From positions 3,180,501 through 3,240,000 of the forward strand of contig NC_092578.1 in assembly GCF_037975245.1 (NCBI RefSeq): 59,500 bases of DNA. Reading direction: 5' to 3'. This DNA is from Apostichopus japonicus (Eukaryota; Echinodermata; Holothuroidea; Aspidochirotida; Stichopodidae). This document shows, piece by piece, positions 33,509 through 46,135 of this stretch. A model generated the notes under the pieces. The model was not told the origin of the DNA, made no database searches, and was given only the letters and a program-made list of their open reading frames with translations. The translations under genes and the position numbers were made by a program. Each line of letters opens with the position of its first letter. The stretch's first letter is position 1.

Positions 33509-34778
33509 CTGGAAAGTAATAAAGAAGCTGTCGAACCGCCTTGTACAAACATTGACACTAGCTAAAGAGTTATAATCTAGCCGTGTAAAATATGTCATCC
33601 CAAAGAGACCAAGAATAAGCTTTATGCTAAAAGCCACACAGAATTATCTGATAGGAATTTGGGTAAGAATGCTTTTCTCCGAAAGGCGTTATCACAGAGT
33701 GCATACTTCATAGAAATCTAGTCATATTCTTACAACGTGTAGGCCTATATTTCCCTTTACTCACACACAAGAACTGGGCAAAATACCATTGACCCATCTT
33801 AATGACTTCCGTTTCAATCGTTGTTAGGGAAACACGTTTCTACTCTGGTGAGTGTCAGATACTGTAATAGACCCCGTTTAAAGATAAAGTCCTATTTCCT
33901 TGAGGTTAAATGCATACTACCCAGGGCTGTAAACAAATATCTCTACGTTTATTCATCAACAGCTAACCAATATCTACACTTAACATGTGACGCAACAGGA
34001 AACATGATATCCCTTGTGATCGTTTAATCTTCCTTAATTCAGGGAAACTTCCAGAAGCTGTTACTTGTACGTGCTTCAAATGTAAAGTAGATTTTTTTCT
34101 CGATGAACCGGTTATCTCTGAAAGGAACTGGTCTGGAAGTTATCAGAATAATGAGAGGGCAGAAAACGTGCAACTTTTCAAGTTTCTCCAGATTTTTCTA
34201 GAATAAATTTTATTTCTGAAATTTGCTAATTATTTATACATATACTGTACTTGTTATTCATTGGTTCATATTATTCAAAGGATAGAATTAATCCCTAATA
34301 GTATAAATTAATCGAGTGTAAATTGTAAGCATTATTAAACTTTGTAAGCATTATTAAACTTCTCAATTCATGGGAATCAATTTAAAACAATTCTGGACTG
34401 ATCTGTAAGTTCTCCAACGAAACAAGCAAAGTGATCATGCCATGCAAGCAAGTCGATCAGCAAACACGACACCAAGATACTTAATTGGAACTTTCAAGGA
34501 CACTCAAGTTAATTATTTTACCTAATCTCTAACAGAGTTTACATAACCTATAATAATCATTTAACATCTCCTCTTCTTAACGTTTAAGTCTACAAAAGTT
34601 CTTATCCCACGATATTTGACAAAACTATTAAAATAAATACTTCTCTCAGTTTCCTTTGTAAGTAAAACAATCATGCTGTAAATTTGCAGAGTAATAAGTT
34701 TAGCCAACCATGTAATCAATATTAGATTTACAGTAGTGTGACTTTAACTCTTTATTGACATTTCTATACACTCCAGCA

Positions 34779-35131
34779 CAAGGGCGTAGGAACCGGGGGA
34801 GCTGGGGGGGCGCCAGCCCCCCAGTGAAAAATGTGGAGGGGCAGAAGCATCATTCCACCCCCCCCGGTTCGCAAGTCAGAAAACCCCTTTTTCACTTTCA
34901 AATGAGAAAAAAAATCTCATTTGGAGCACCAAATTGCATCTAAGGCCAGGTGAAAATACAAAATTAAGTTTACAAATTGGAGTGGGTGTTGAAGTGTGCT
35001 ATATTGCACCAAATTGCATCTGAGGCCACCTGGAAATGCAAAAAATTTCACACCCCCTCCCCTTAGACCCCTCCCCCAGGCCGGCCATCAGTCTTCAGCC
35101 CCCCACTCAAAAGTACCTTCCTACGCCACTG
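34779..35131 (+). mobile_element. hAT-type MITE, family A copy 2
   Basis: The element is 353 bp with termini CAAGGGCGTAGGAACC and TTCCTACGCCACTG. It has a perfect 8-bp TSD CTCCAGCA at 34771-34778 and 35132-35139. G-rich and C-rich subterminal blocks surround a conserved core. The open frames in it (34755, 34996) are not genes. Confidence 0.88.
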
Positions 35132-35139
35132 CTCCAGCA

Positions 35140-37925
35140 ATAAACAGGAGAGGTGGTATGTTTAATATTTGTGACACTGGATGCCAAGTTGGAACTGTGT
35201 ATTAAGTAATTTGAAGATTTTACCTGACATCTATTACAGCAATATTATCCTAACATTGTAAGGTTAATGTTCCTATTGTACATGAGGTGGTTTGAGACAG
35301 TGTTGCCAACATTGAGGCAATTGTTTGTCCATTGGAGGGGGGGGGGGAGGGGGGGTTGGTTATATGCCTTGAAAACATGTGAAATTAAAACTTGATTCAA
35401 CCTTGATGATATGGGTGTGTCACTTGGCCTATTAACCTTCTCATGTTCTATAAACTATTGTGGTTATTTGCTATTGGCAACAAGTAACATGACTGCATGG
35501 ATTGCTTGATAATATATTTGCATATGCAAGGTATGTTTGTATGAATTTATCTTTGTATGTATGTCATGTTCTACACTAAAAACATGATGTACAGTATAAA
35601 CGATTCGGAAACTTGGATAGATCTTGTATATAGAATGTGGTTTAAGACGTATAAATATTGATCAGCCTGTTCTCATGTGCTTTGTTTTGCATGTTTCGTT
35701 TGGTTAAGTGAGTCACATAAGATAGCAGTAGTAAACGTTGGCACGTACCACCCCACCTTGATTCTACTATCAATCAAAGAGAACCAAAACTTACACTCCA
35801 CATTGTCACAACACATTGTCACAATTATAATAATTAGTTGCGGAACTAGGTTCAGGTTTTATCGATTGTATAGACTTTTTTCCCCCTTTGCATATTTAGT
35901 GTTACTTTTAATACGATATCAAATAAGTAAAACTATACTGGCAGAAAAAACTTAAGAAACAGAATAGACAGACAGAAATATTTCAGTTTGCCCTCAATTT
36001 TCCTTTCAGGACCATGACAGTCAAAAGTGTCAAGATGACACCAAGCTTGGTGGTTTCTACAACAACGACACAAAGAGTGACAGAAACTTTACAACTAGGA
36101 AGGTGTGGATCGGTGGTTTTATTGTTGAAAAAACGTGGTAGTTCATAGAAGATACAGAGACAAGATAAAAGAAGGAGAACAATGGACCATTGTTGATACA
36201 ATAAGACTAGATAGCAGTCAATTCACTGGTGTGCACCCCAAAAGGTACTTGACATGGCATACTCCTATTATTACCTATGGTCTATCATCAGTCCGGGCTC
36301 GACTGTTCAGTCCGGGCTCGACTGTTCTCCTTCGGGGAAAAGTGCCAAAAAGCAGTAGGAACATCTTTTTTGATCTACATTATAGCAATCAGGATCTGAC
36401 ATTGCTTGTGATATCAGCATTGTTAGGGCTATCCTCTCCAGAGAGGAATACAACCCAGAAAGAGGGAGAACTAAAGATAGAGTGAGATCATAAAATACTC
36501 CAACTGCCAAACAAAAAATTCTCAAAAGTCTAGCACTGCAGAGAAGCTGAAACATTTGACCTTGACCTTGACCTACAGTACAACTGACATACTTCATTCC
36601 TAGCAACAAAGGCTCACATAGACCCTGCATGAAGGCAGTTTGGCTTGAAAAGTTGAAAACTACTTTGGCTGGCCATGGAGCTTTAATTATAAGGGAAAGG
36701 GGAAGCATGATCCTGCAGGTTGGTGTGTACATAGAAAGCAGGACAATACGGGGAAAACTAATAAAGGCACAAAGTAGAAGAGCAAATTATTCAGAATGGA
36801 AGCAAAGGATATCTAAACAAGAACCAGCCAGAGGAAGAGGAAGCTGACTTCACTGAAGGAGGGGGTGTGGGGAGGGGAGTGATTTCCCCAGCCCTGGCAA
36901 AACCACCCTCTATTGGAATTACTAACCACTAAGAAAAAGAAAAAAAAGCTTCCTGGTGGCTGGGCTTCTAGCCACCAGATTCTTAAAGTGGGGATTAAGT
37001 ATAGTTGGTATACTGTATGGGTCAAATTAGCTGACTTAAATATATTACAAACACAGAGTCAGGCCAGCCTGTACACTACAGTACAGTAGTACAAATATTA
37101 CTATAGACTGCACCCAACACGATGAGTATGGTACAGCTTACGCAAGGACCCTTTTTTTTCTTCTGGAGCCCTGACTAAATATTTGCCATATGCCCTGTAC
37201 AAATGCATGCATAGTGCATAGAGTCATCTAGTGGAATAAACAGCCTTTCAATAGCTGAATGTTTGTTATCTATACAGGAGAGGATGGCTGAGTGAATTGT
37301 TAAATACAGTAGGTCTGGCACAAAATTTCAAAGTTGTTTATATTTTTAGAACTGTTGTTCAGACATTGTTGAGTAAACTGTAGGTTCCCAGCTTTGACCA
37401 CTGGCATATATATATATAGGCATAGCAACCAAACTGCTTGATAATTATATATCATTTCATGTATAATAAATAATAATATATACAATCATAATGCATATAT
37501 TAACATATATAATTAATTATCAAAAAATTATATATAATTTATATACTGTATTATATTTAACGAGAGAGAAACCATTGATGGATGATAACACTGGAATATC
37601 GACCAACAACAACGTTTATCACTTGAAAAAAAGTGATTAAAATACAATAAAAAATTAAATACAATTAACAATGTTTTGGCAGCCAGAGGGTGTAGGCAAT
37701 ATGAACACTGGCAAAATTATAGTTAGAGGTGATGGGCCACCTGTCATGCCTGATCTTGAATCACAAACACTTACAAGGCTCATATAATCTTCTTCATGAT
37801 CACAATTCATCCCCGCCCTCACTTTCCAAGTGGCCCTCACAACCCCCCTCCTGGAGACCACAGAACATGTTACTTATCATTATAGGACATATAGGTATCA
37901 CAAAGGTGAACAGTGAATAAATGCT
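35140..37925. other. No gene seen
   Basis: Unique sequence with a poly-G run (35337-35356), a 19-bp tandem duplication (36289-36326, 'cagtccgggctcgactgtt') and a stacked TGACCT block (36557-36575). The short frames at 36135, 36307 and 36629 have no recognisable domain. AT-rich dyad sequence spans 37430-37560. Confidence 0.4.
36953..36978. other. 9-bp inverted repeat
   Basis: CTGGTGGCT and AGCCACCAG around an 8-nt loop. Confidence 0.6.
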
Positions 37926-37929
37926 CCAA

Positions 37930-38440
37930 ATGGATACATGTAAAATACCTGCCTATTAAAATAAACAATTTTTTTTATAAAGCAGGCATTAACATTGCCT
38001 GCATACATGCTAGAAATTAATGGCCAATTATCTTTTAACGTAGCGAGTGACCATGACGAATAAATTAAATTACAAAGTACATGCCTTAAAATAAACATAT
38101 TGAGTTGTGTATCAATTAAAGCAATGTCAACTAACTAATATTTATTTAACTAAAAGTATGTTAAAGAGTATTTCCAAACAAATTGAAAAGCAGGCATTAA
38201 CATTGCCTGCATATATGCTAGAAATTAATGGCCAATTATGTTTAAACTTCAGCGAGTGAGCATGAAGTATAAAAGTATATGCCTATTAAAATATGTATAC
38301 ATATTAAGTTGTGTATCAATTAAAGCAATGTCAATTAACCGATAATTACAGTATAAGCATGTAAAAGAATCTTTTAAACCAAACTGTAGAGCAGGCATTA
38401 CCATTGCCTGCATATGCTAGAAATTAATAGCCAATTATGT
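37930..38440. repeat. ~205-bp satellite, three units
   Basis: Units begin 'gcaggcattaacattgcctg' at 37982, 38190 and 38391. Each opens with a small inverted repeat (GCAGGCA...TGCCTGC). The third is cut at its TTTAAA by TTAA MITE family B copy 3, and the array does not resume beyond it. Confidence 0.85.
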
Positions 38441-38444
38441 TTAA

Positions 38445-38703
38445 AGGCATTAAAGACTCGCCCCAAACCGCGTGCTGCGCTCTGATAAAGTTAACTTTCC
38501 GTTGCTTGAAAATGATGTTTTCTTCTTGTCGCTACAACATGCAGACAGTAATGAATCGTGATACCTTGTTATCTTTGATCAAGACCGGAGATGTCCACGC
38601 TGCTATGTACACTGTGTTGTGGGTATTGACCTTAGCTGTATGTATTGACTGTACACTAGTGTCTAATTACAGACGGTAACAAGCTGTGTGTGTATTTTCT
38701 GGA
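38445..38703 (-). mobile_element. TTAA MITE family B copy 3, truncated
   Basis: It is reversed relative to copies 1 and 2. The intact end after TTAA (38441-38444) reads AGGCATTAAAGACTCGCC. Homology stops near 'tgtgtattttctgga', so about 95 bp and the other end are missing. It inserted into the third unit of the 37.9-38.4 kb satellite. Confidence 0.75.
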
Positions 38704-39009
38704 ATTCAGAATTTTTTATACTGACAAACATACACCCCCCCCCCCCCCCTCCAACCCCTAAAAAAAATCCTGCTAATTTAATTGTTTGAAGTTGTCTGAT
38801 ACTGTACCTTGTCAACTTACAGTTCTTTCTCATAACAGAAATTTAAAATCGTGACTGGCAGATTTCTATTATGTGTTTTTTCCTCATGGAATCTGATCAT
38901 GCATGATTGCTAAATTTGTTCAATCTTTTGTTTATAGTCACACTCTACAAACTTTCAGCAGGGCCCAATAAATATATATGAACCTACAGTATCCTAGCAA
39001 GACCAAATA

Positions 39010-39960
39010 GATTATATGTGTACTGTAAGATGGTCAGCACCAGGTTAGCCCTCTTAAGAAAAAATTAAGCAATACATCGATGTGCCAACTTGTGTATTTT
39101 ATAATGGATACATTCTTCCTTACTTCGAGTACTGTAATCTTGTATGGGAATCATGCAATCAGGGAAATATTAACAGGATAATTAAGATCCAAAAAAAAAG
39201 AATTATCTTAAGTGCTAATGATGATGCAAGGTACCTTTTAACGCATAAATGACTAATTATGTAAATCTCCTAACGGATAAGCACCCAATTAAATGAATGT
39301 AATGTTTCCTGCTTAAAATAATGTGCACAATTGTGCTCTTAGGTCTGTGACATCAAGAGGGCTCTCCTTGTCCGAAGGGGGGGGGGGGGGGAGACTAGAC
39401 TGAAATACGTAAGGAAAGAGTTTCATTTATTGCCTCTAAAGAATGGAAAGAGTTACCTCCATATTAGAAATGCACACAATTTGTGAAAGAAACTTTATAT
39501 TTTTTATCTTATTTTTATGCAAAAGTTCTAACTATCTTATCATGTTTAAATTCTCAACTTTCTTAACTGATATTTAGCTTTGTAGCATAATACCTATTTT
39601 GTATTCATCTGTTTTGCAATGGGCTCATTGTTTTTGTTTACCATTACTTACCTCTAAATTTGTATTATTTTACATTCATTTCACATGTTAGTGCTTACAT
39701 GCGGAGTTTTACATTGGGCTCATTTCATTCGTTTACATTTTATTCGTTTACGTTCAGTTATCTAAATATTTTTTTTTTTTAGTGATCTTTGCACTGTATG
39801 TCCGTTCTTACATTCAAACTTATTATTGCATAATTTACATTGTCACCCTATGTTTACTTTCTTAGCTTTTTTTTAATGACAATTATATTTAAGCGTCCCG
39901 AGGACAGTTAGCCTCTGCTAACTGAATTACCTTCTCAGAATAAAGTTGATCTAAATAAAA
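39010..39960 (+). pseudogene. Decayed LINE reverse-transcriptase relic
   Basis: The frame from about 39064 gives KIKQYIDVPTCVFYNGYILP, YFEYCNLVWESCNQGNINRI, IKIQKKRIILS, the Y-x-x-x-I-L-P-Y-x-x-Y-C-x-x-V-W region of non-LTR RTs. Further on, EWKELPPY and FVKET recall the C-terminal 'WNxLPxxIRN...FK' motif. A poly-G run of about 15 interrupts it near 39380. The end reads 'aataaagttgatctaaataa'. Confidence 0.7.
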
Positions 39961-40200
39961 GATATAGGTCATCTGTTTTATCTTCAAAATATGCTAGAAT
40001 GTCACGGTGGTCAAATTTTTACACGGTCTGTTGTTCTCTCTCCTTCAGAGTTTTGCGACCACACTGAGTCAGTTATTGTCCATATTAAATTTCACACCAA
40101 TCAATGTCAAAGAATTAATTAATTGGAGCAGTAGACCTTCATGGAAAATAATTCATACGAAAGCTCAAAAGCAAATTTCACCGACCTCAAAATTTAAGCT

Positions 40201-40278
40201 ATCTACTGACAAAATGCCTGTGGAGTTTGCCGTTGGCCTGTTGTACAAAAAGCCACAGGCATTTTCCTGCCAGTAGAT
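40201..40278. other. Foldback hairpin flanked by TTAA
   Basis: The outer arms ATCTACTG/CAGTAGAT (8 bp) and inner arms AAAATGCCTGTGG/CCACAGGCATTTT (13 bp, perfect) enclose a 29-nt loop. TTAA stands just outside each arm. It could be a tiny foldback transposon relic or a precursor-like RNA hairpin. Confidence 0.6.
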
Positions 40279-40415
40279 GTTAAGAATATATTAAGCCTCC
40301 CATTAGACTGCTTATTATCAGTGCTCAAATATTAAATTTGAGCTGCTCTCAAAACTTTCTTTAAGAATGATACATATATGCACTCTAGGTTAGACATGCT
40401 AAAATACACAATTAA

Positions 40416-40671
40416 AGGTAGTCATGCAGCATAGGCCCCATTCTTCCCAAATAATAGCATGCTATAATTGCTAGAAAATTTCAAAAAGTACTTTCCTTGA
40501 GATCTTTACTGTCCAAATTGTTCTCAGACAATTTTTAAGGAACACACAATATGACTGAATGTCCCAGTGAGGGAAATTTTCCAAAGGTTGTAATAAGAAG
40601 AGTTTAAGAATTTTGACCAAAGGTGACCATATTTGAATACCTAGCATATTTGGGGCCATTACAGCATAGCT
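40416..40671 (+). mobile_element. TTAA MITE family C copy 3
   Basis: The element is 256 bp with TTAA at both ends (40412-40415 and 40672-40675). The termini are AGGTAGTCATGCAGCATAGG and, inverted, AGCTATGCTGTAATGGCCCC. It is the best preserved of the three copies. There is no coding. Confidence 0.78.
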
Positions 40672-41336
40672 TTAAGGTCGGTATCATTCAGATAAGTTAC
40701 TTATGCTGTACAGACAAACACTACTGTAGCAAGGATGGATCAGATCTACATATTTCCACGGAATCTTGTGACATAGTGCAAAACAAAGAAGAAGAAAACA
40801 CTATAGATCTAATTTAATTTTAATTAAGTGAGAAAATGTGATCATGTGTATTTCTGTTTTAAGAAGCCAAACTTAGGTACCCAACAAAATAAATTGGATC
40901 ATATCCCACATTCCCAGTGGCCTGCTACTAACAATAGTGGTTTATTTGTATGGGTTAGGATCATGAATGGGTTATAAAGGCAAGGTTACAAGACACACAC
41001 ACACATCACTATAGTGCCCAAACAACCTACTTTACAAGCCTTGAGGAATATTTGAGAAATACATGGCAGCCCACTTCCATTCAGCCTGATATCCACCTGA
41101 AACTGCCTTAATTGGCCTAATGTTAGGCAAACTGTAGGCTGAAGCTTAATGGTCTCGTATAGGCTAAGGTAAGGATTAACTTCAGGTATGAGGTAAAATA
41201 CATACCCTTTTGTGTAGTAACCTGAAAATTAGGTCTATAGGTAAACCATTATTATAAATGGATACATATGGTAGACTATGAGGGACACATGATTATCAAG
41301 CCAAGGCTATGTTTAATCCTAATAAAGTCCAAATTA

Positions 41337-41380
41337 CATATATGCAGGGAGCTGTTAGAGTAGCAGCTCCCTGATATATG
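41337..41380. other. Compact 17-bp hairpin
   Basis: CATATAT(G)CAGGGAGCTG pairs with CAGCTCCCTGATATATG around a 9-nt loop TTAGAGTAG, with one bulged base. There is no U-run or clear promoter. Confidence 0.55.
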
Positions 41381-42462
41381 TCAATTAGGCTAGGACTCGA
41401 CCTCGCATGAGTAGCGTACAGTACTTTGGCTATCGCACTTCCTAAGGGAAACATAACTGCTTTTCTGATTCTTTTAAATGGTGAAAGACGCAAAACTCAC
41501 TTGGAAACAGTCAAACTTCTTCGAAACGTTTGTGTCGGCCTTCCACTGTAACTTATATAAGTGATTGCTTTTGTCTTGTGCTCTTATACCTAACGATAGG
41601 TATCGATCCTGTGATTCTAACGTAGTGTCGTAAACTTGTTGCACAACTTCAAAGGCAAAACTTATTCAGTATAAAACATACACCACCTGCATGGACTGAG
41701 ATGTGTGTATATTTGTGTAACACTATATAACGAACGTCTGAGCTCACAAATGGTTTGTTTACATCCAGATAAGGTGATATATGTAAAGGAAACTTTACCC
41801 TGTGCATGGTATCAAATATCTTAACAGTCATCTGGATAAAAAAAAATAGTTTGTAACTTATACCTGGGAGTTGTTATGGAACTCCCTGCTTCTACTCGAA
41901 TACGAATAACCATTACAAAATAATTGTTCATTTAGCCTATTTCGAGAAGAAAAAAAACAATTAATTATAAGTTGCATAGCCATATTCCAATACTTGGCAT
42001 TCATTGGCCAAAAAGTTTGCAATTTTCTAGTTTGAATATGCAGTATCAAGATTAAAGCGTCACCCAGTTGGGACAAAAAATTTCTATACTGTACTCTCAT
42101 GTCCCACTTCCCAAAGCAGTTGCATTGTTTGTATGAAAACAGTATGAATATCATGTTTCTATCAGATAAAGGTTAGTAACTGTTCATACTGTCAAAACGA
42201 GTGCTTTGAAGCACGATTTGGGATGACAGTTTAGAGAGATAATAGCATTTGGAGAGTGTCCCAACTGGCTGAAAGCGTTACGTTTTCAGTGTTGGTTCCA
42301 GGGTTTTTCGGAAGGATTGGCCCCAGAGCAAAATTATGTCTGCAGTAGTTACTTCTTTTGTCAAATTTGCAGATGAAGGGCCACGTACGTCCGGGTGTCC
42401 TTGCGTTCATGTGTTCTTTCTTCTGGAGAAAGGTATCGACTAAAGAGGAATTTATCCACAAT

Positions 42463-42827
42463 CAAGGGCGTAGGAACCGGGGGGCTGGGGGGCGCCAGCC
42501 CCCCCCCCAGTGAAATATATGGGGGGCGGAAGTATCGTTCCGCCCCCCGCTCCGCAAGTCAGAAAACCCCTTTTTCATTTCCAAATGAGAAAAAAATCTC
42601 ATTTGGAGTACCAACTTGCATCTAAGGCTAGGTGAAAATGCAAAATTCTTTACAAAATGGAGTGGGTGTTAAAGTGTGCTATATTGCACCAAATTGCATC
42701 TGAGGCCACCTGGAAATGCAAAAAAAATTCCAAAGGGGAGGGGGACTCCCCCTCCCCTTAGACCCCTCCCCTGGCCGGCCATCAGTCTTCACCCCCCCCC
42801 ACTCAAAAGTACCTTCCTACGCCACTG
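42463..42827 (+). mobile_element. hAT-type MITE, family A copy 3
   Basis: The element is 365 bp, collinear with copy 2, with the same termini. It has a perfect TSD TCCACAAT at 42455-42462 and 42828-42835. Overlapping open frames at 42395-42922 are by-products of its GC-rich flanks. Confidence 0.88.
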
Positions 42828-43218
42828 TCCACAATGCATCGATTTCAGATGCTATTTATAAATGTACTTCACCATGTTGCAACCAAAACACAAATGTGTA
42901 CATTACCCATGTGAAAAGATAAATAGTGTATTTACATGGTATATTCAGTACATATCTAATTTGGCGTATAGTACTGAAGCCAGGAATTAAGTGCCACTTT
43001 GGGAGCTCCAGTTCCAAGACCTAGTTAAATTACTAACTGGGAGATTTGATTCCTTCTAACATATATTTATTTGTGTCTGCAAATCATTACGTGGGGAAAA
43101 CAGGTATCTTAAACGGTTTGCTCGCCCCTCGACTGGATCCAAACTATGACCTCTGCTGCCCGTGTCGGCCCTCAGCGCCCCCAGTCACTGACAGAGACAC
43201 CCACCTACACCTCTGATA

Positions 43219-43527
43219 ATGTTATCATTACGATCAAGGTCCTGTTTATCTTCCCCCTCCTATGCTCCTCCCGGGCCCTATACCTCCACTTTTCAGAAAA
43301 AGGCCCGTGCCCCATTCTGCTCTTCCAAATTATTGTCAGATGTCGAGGATCGTGTTAGAGAAGAACAGATGTGTCCCAGAGAGGTCAAATCGCTGAACAG
43401 AGTAACAGAAAAATACTCCAAGAATAAATACTATTTTGAGGCTCGAATTATTGACAATCGACCGGGCTTCTGCATGGTACAACAGCTATACAATAACACT
43501 ACGGTGTGCAACTGTTACTCACCATAA
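43219..43527 (+). pseudogene. Unrecognised open frame, possible decayed coding fragment
   Basis: The 102-codon frame contains a charged, protein-like stretch (LLSDVEDRVREEQMCPREVK, SLNRVTEKYSKNKYYFEAR). It overlaps a second frame at 43146-43358, whose upstream part also looks coding-like, as if one frame had been broken near 43240. There are no clear splice sites and no family is recognised. It may be a retrocopy or transposon relic. Confidence 0.2.
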
Positions 43528-43712
43528 CACTTCATTTACCGTTAGTGTATATAGCAGTCAAAAATGCCAGATCAAGCAAAACAAACCATCATATAAGTTG
43601 ACGATATAGACATTTTGGAATGAATCTCTAGGATCTCCCCACCCCCACCCCCTTGCCCCCTACACACAAACAACAAACGAAAAGCTTATTTGAAACAGTA
43701 AAACACTTTTGA

Positions 43713-43778
43713 CTACATCGGGTTTCGAACCTCTGACCTCGGCGACTTGCGCTATACCAACCAGCCATGTGTACCATC
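43713..43778 (-). repeat. tRNA-like Pol III relic
   Basis: On the minus strand an A-box-like TGGTTGGTATAGCGC lies about 22 nt before a perfect B box GGTTCGAAACC. The acceptor arms do not pair, so it is a tRNA pseudogene or SINE head, not a tRNA gene. Confidence 0.35.
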
Positions 43779-43789
43779 CAGCCAATAGT

Positions 43790-46000
43790 TGGTGGATATC
43801 CCTATAAAGTCATTTCTTGGATGGGAGTGCCACCCATAAGCCGCCGTCTAACTAGGCAGTCACGACCCAATTTCATTCGTTACATCCTAAAAAGCGGCAG
43901 ATTGAAAATTTCATCTTGACTATACTGCGCTGTTGATGTTCCTTTATAGTTGTGAATTTTACTGACAGATGCTATTTTTATTTACCAAACTTATTAAATA
44001 CAACCCTGGGTTGAGAGCACAGATATCGGCTGATGTCTTTTCTGCGAAGGGGGTATAAGGCGGAGGTTTGTTTGGGTATATAAGGGGGCTTATAGATTCC
44101 CAAAATTGCTATCATTTCCATCATTTTCACTACATTTGTGTAGTACAAGTGAACAAAAAAAGGTTGATTTCTTTTCGGGCGATGGGGAATGGGTGCAATT
44201 ACCTATAGACATCGCTTAATGGCTACATGAATACTGAAATGGCCAAACATCCCATTGTTATTGCAACAAATACAGCAGTCATGCATGATGGGATATTCAG
44301 GGTCTTAGAACATCTGTTTTCATAACAAACCGTGTTTCTGGTCATGCGTGCTTTATTAATACACGTTTACTGATGATAGTCTCTGTTTATAAAGGAAGTA
44401 TACTTGTTCTAGTTCTTCAAGTTCGTATCTTCTTATCAGTTCATCAGTTTCTCTTTAAAGGAGTTCTCAGTGTTTTCATACGTCTTATACAGCCAAGTCT
44501 TTACTTGGGTATATAGGCTATGTTGATATGGATGTCAGTTTCAGGATTTCTCGAAAGGGGAGTCGGGTGGAGGGGGGGGGGGGGTACGGGGGAGGCGTGT
44601 ATAGGTGTAGATATCGAAATTTACACCGTAAAACGTAAGGGATGGGTGCACGCGAACGAAGCGCGCTAAACAAGTATCCACTACTAAGTTCCGCCTTATG
44701 ATCAGTGTCATGTATAAGGAGCTATACCTTTAAATAAAGAAAATGACTCCTCTCCGCCCGCCCCCCCCCCACCCCCGTCTGCCTCACTGGATGTACATAT
44801 CCCTTCCTAGCTTATTATCCTCTCTTTTTATTCTGAAAGTTGTGGTATGTAACACGTGATACTGCAGATGAATTAAACTTGAGAGTTGATTCGATCAATC
44901 ATAACACTTCTCTACGCACGTTAAATACATCAGCGTTCTTATCTTTAGAGTTTCTAAACAAGAACAAATAGGTCGGAATTGCATTCTGCACTGCTGAAAA
45001 CATATATGTACAATGAATAAATCGTCCTCCATAGAGATTTAGAGAGCCTAAATATGCCTCAGAATGCAAACTTTTACGTCAAAAATATGTATTTATTTTC
45101 TTGGCGATTTTCCCCTCTCGGCCCTTATTTACAACGGTGTAGTTTTAAACGACATCAGGTCAAACTTCCTCCTTATTAAAATCTTGGATTCTCCCTTATT
45201 ATTTCAAATTAACATCCTCGCGACTTATTGATGTTCCTATACAGATATAAATATTAACGGTGCATGAAACAACAATAATAATAATAATCATATTACTTAC
45301 GTAGAGTTATTGAGAGCAACTATTGTATAAATACAAACCGGGAAACGACATGGATTTATATCACAGTCAAACAAATAGGGGTGCAGGCGGAAAACTTCAA
45401 ATTTAGATGGCGCCATGCCACTATGTTGTATTTTTGTATTTTAGAATGCGTTTGAAATTACCCATTGATTAGGGGGCGTTTTCTAAATCATGTTCAGTTA
45501 CATACCACACTAATGATGATGGTTTCAGTTGATTTACACACGAAATTTGTCACTTGAAGAGTTCTTCAGAGGATAGACAGAATTGTTCGCATCACCACTA
45601 TAAATTTATATCAGAAGCTGATGGTTTGGATGATCAATGACATATTTTCTTACCATTAACGGTTTGATTTTGTGGCTTGCTTTTCTTCCTTTTGGGGGGG
45701 GGGGGGATTTTGAGACTACATCCGAGCCATCATGTAGTCTTTCTACTTCACTGATAAATTTCTAACATCTTCGAGCACCTGCAAACATGCAGAAGTAAAA
45801 ATCAATGCAATCCTTTTAGTTCTCTTATTTCTTTAACCGTCTAAATATATGTTATTTTCATCCAGGACTGAGGTGACCTTGATTTGATCATTACCCTAAC
45901 ACTACGGGATGCAATCCAACTCATGACGTCAGCGAACATGTTAAACATTTGTCTAACGTTCAATGAAATGAACAAATTACATATTAATAATTATTAATTA
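43790..46000. other. No gene seen
   Basis: Unique sequence with poly-G tracts (44571-44583, 45695-45706) and no open frame above chance length. Confidence 0.4.
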
Positions 46001-46007
46001 ATATTGA

Positions 46008-46135
46008 GGATTTATTAAGCGCAGACATATCCACCGATAACGGTGCTCAATGGGCATCACAATATTACCCTGGTCAATGATAACCTGTCAAACATAGAGA
46101 CAATCCCTCCTCATGGCAGCAGCAGTATGGAAGCT
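46008..46135 (-). repeat. SINE family 2, 3' part
   Basis: This is the reverse complement of the 3' half of the 15165 copy ('atccaccgataacggtgctc', 'atgataacctgtcaaacata', 'gagacaatccctcc'). The tRNA head is absent. Confidence 0.7.

Noticed and set aside
40007-40276. 89-codon plus-strand frame as a gene
   Set aside because: Its 3' third is the foldback hairpin and the rest has no domain or splice signals.
41296-41493. 65-codon minus-strand frame as a gene, or a SINE head with B box GGTCGAGTCC
   Set aside because: The frame has no family motif; a tRNA-like B box is visible but no convincing A box or second copy, so I did not list it as a SINE.
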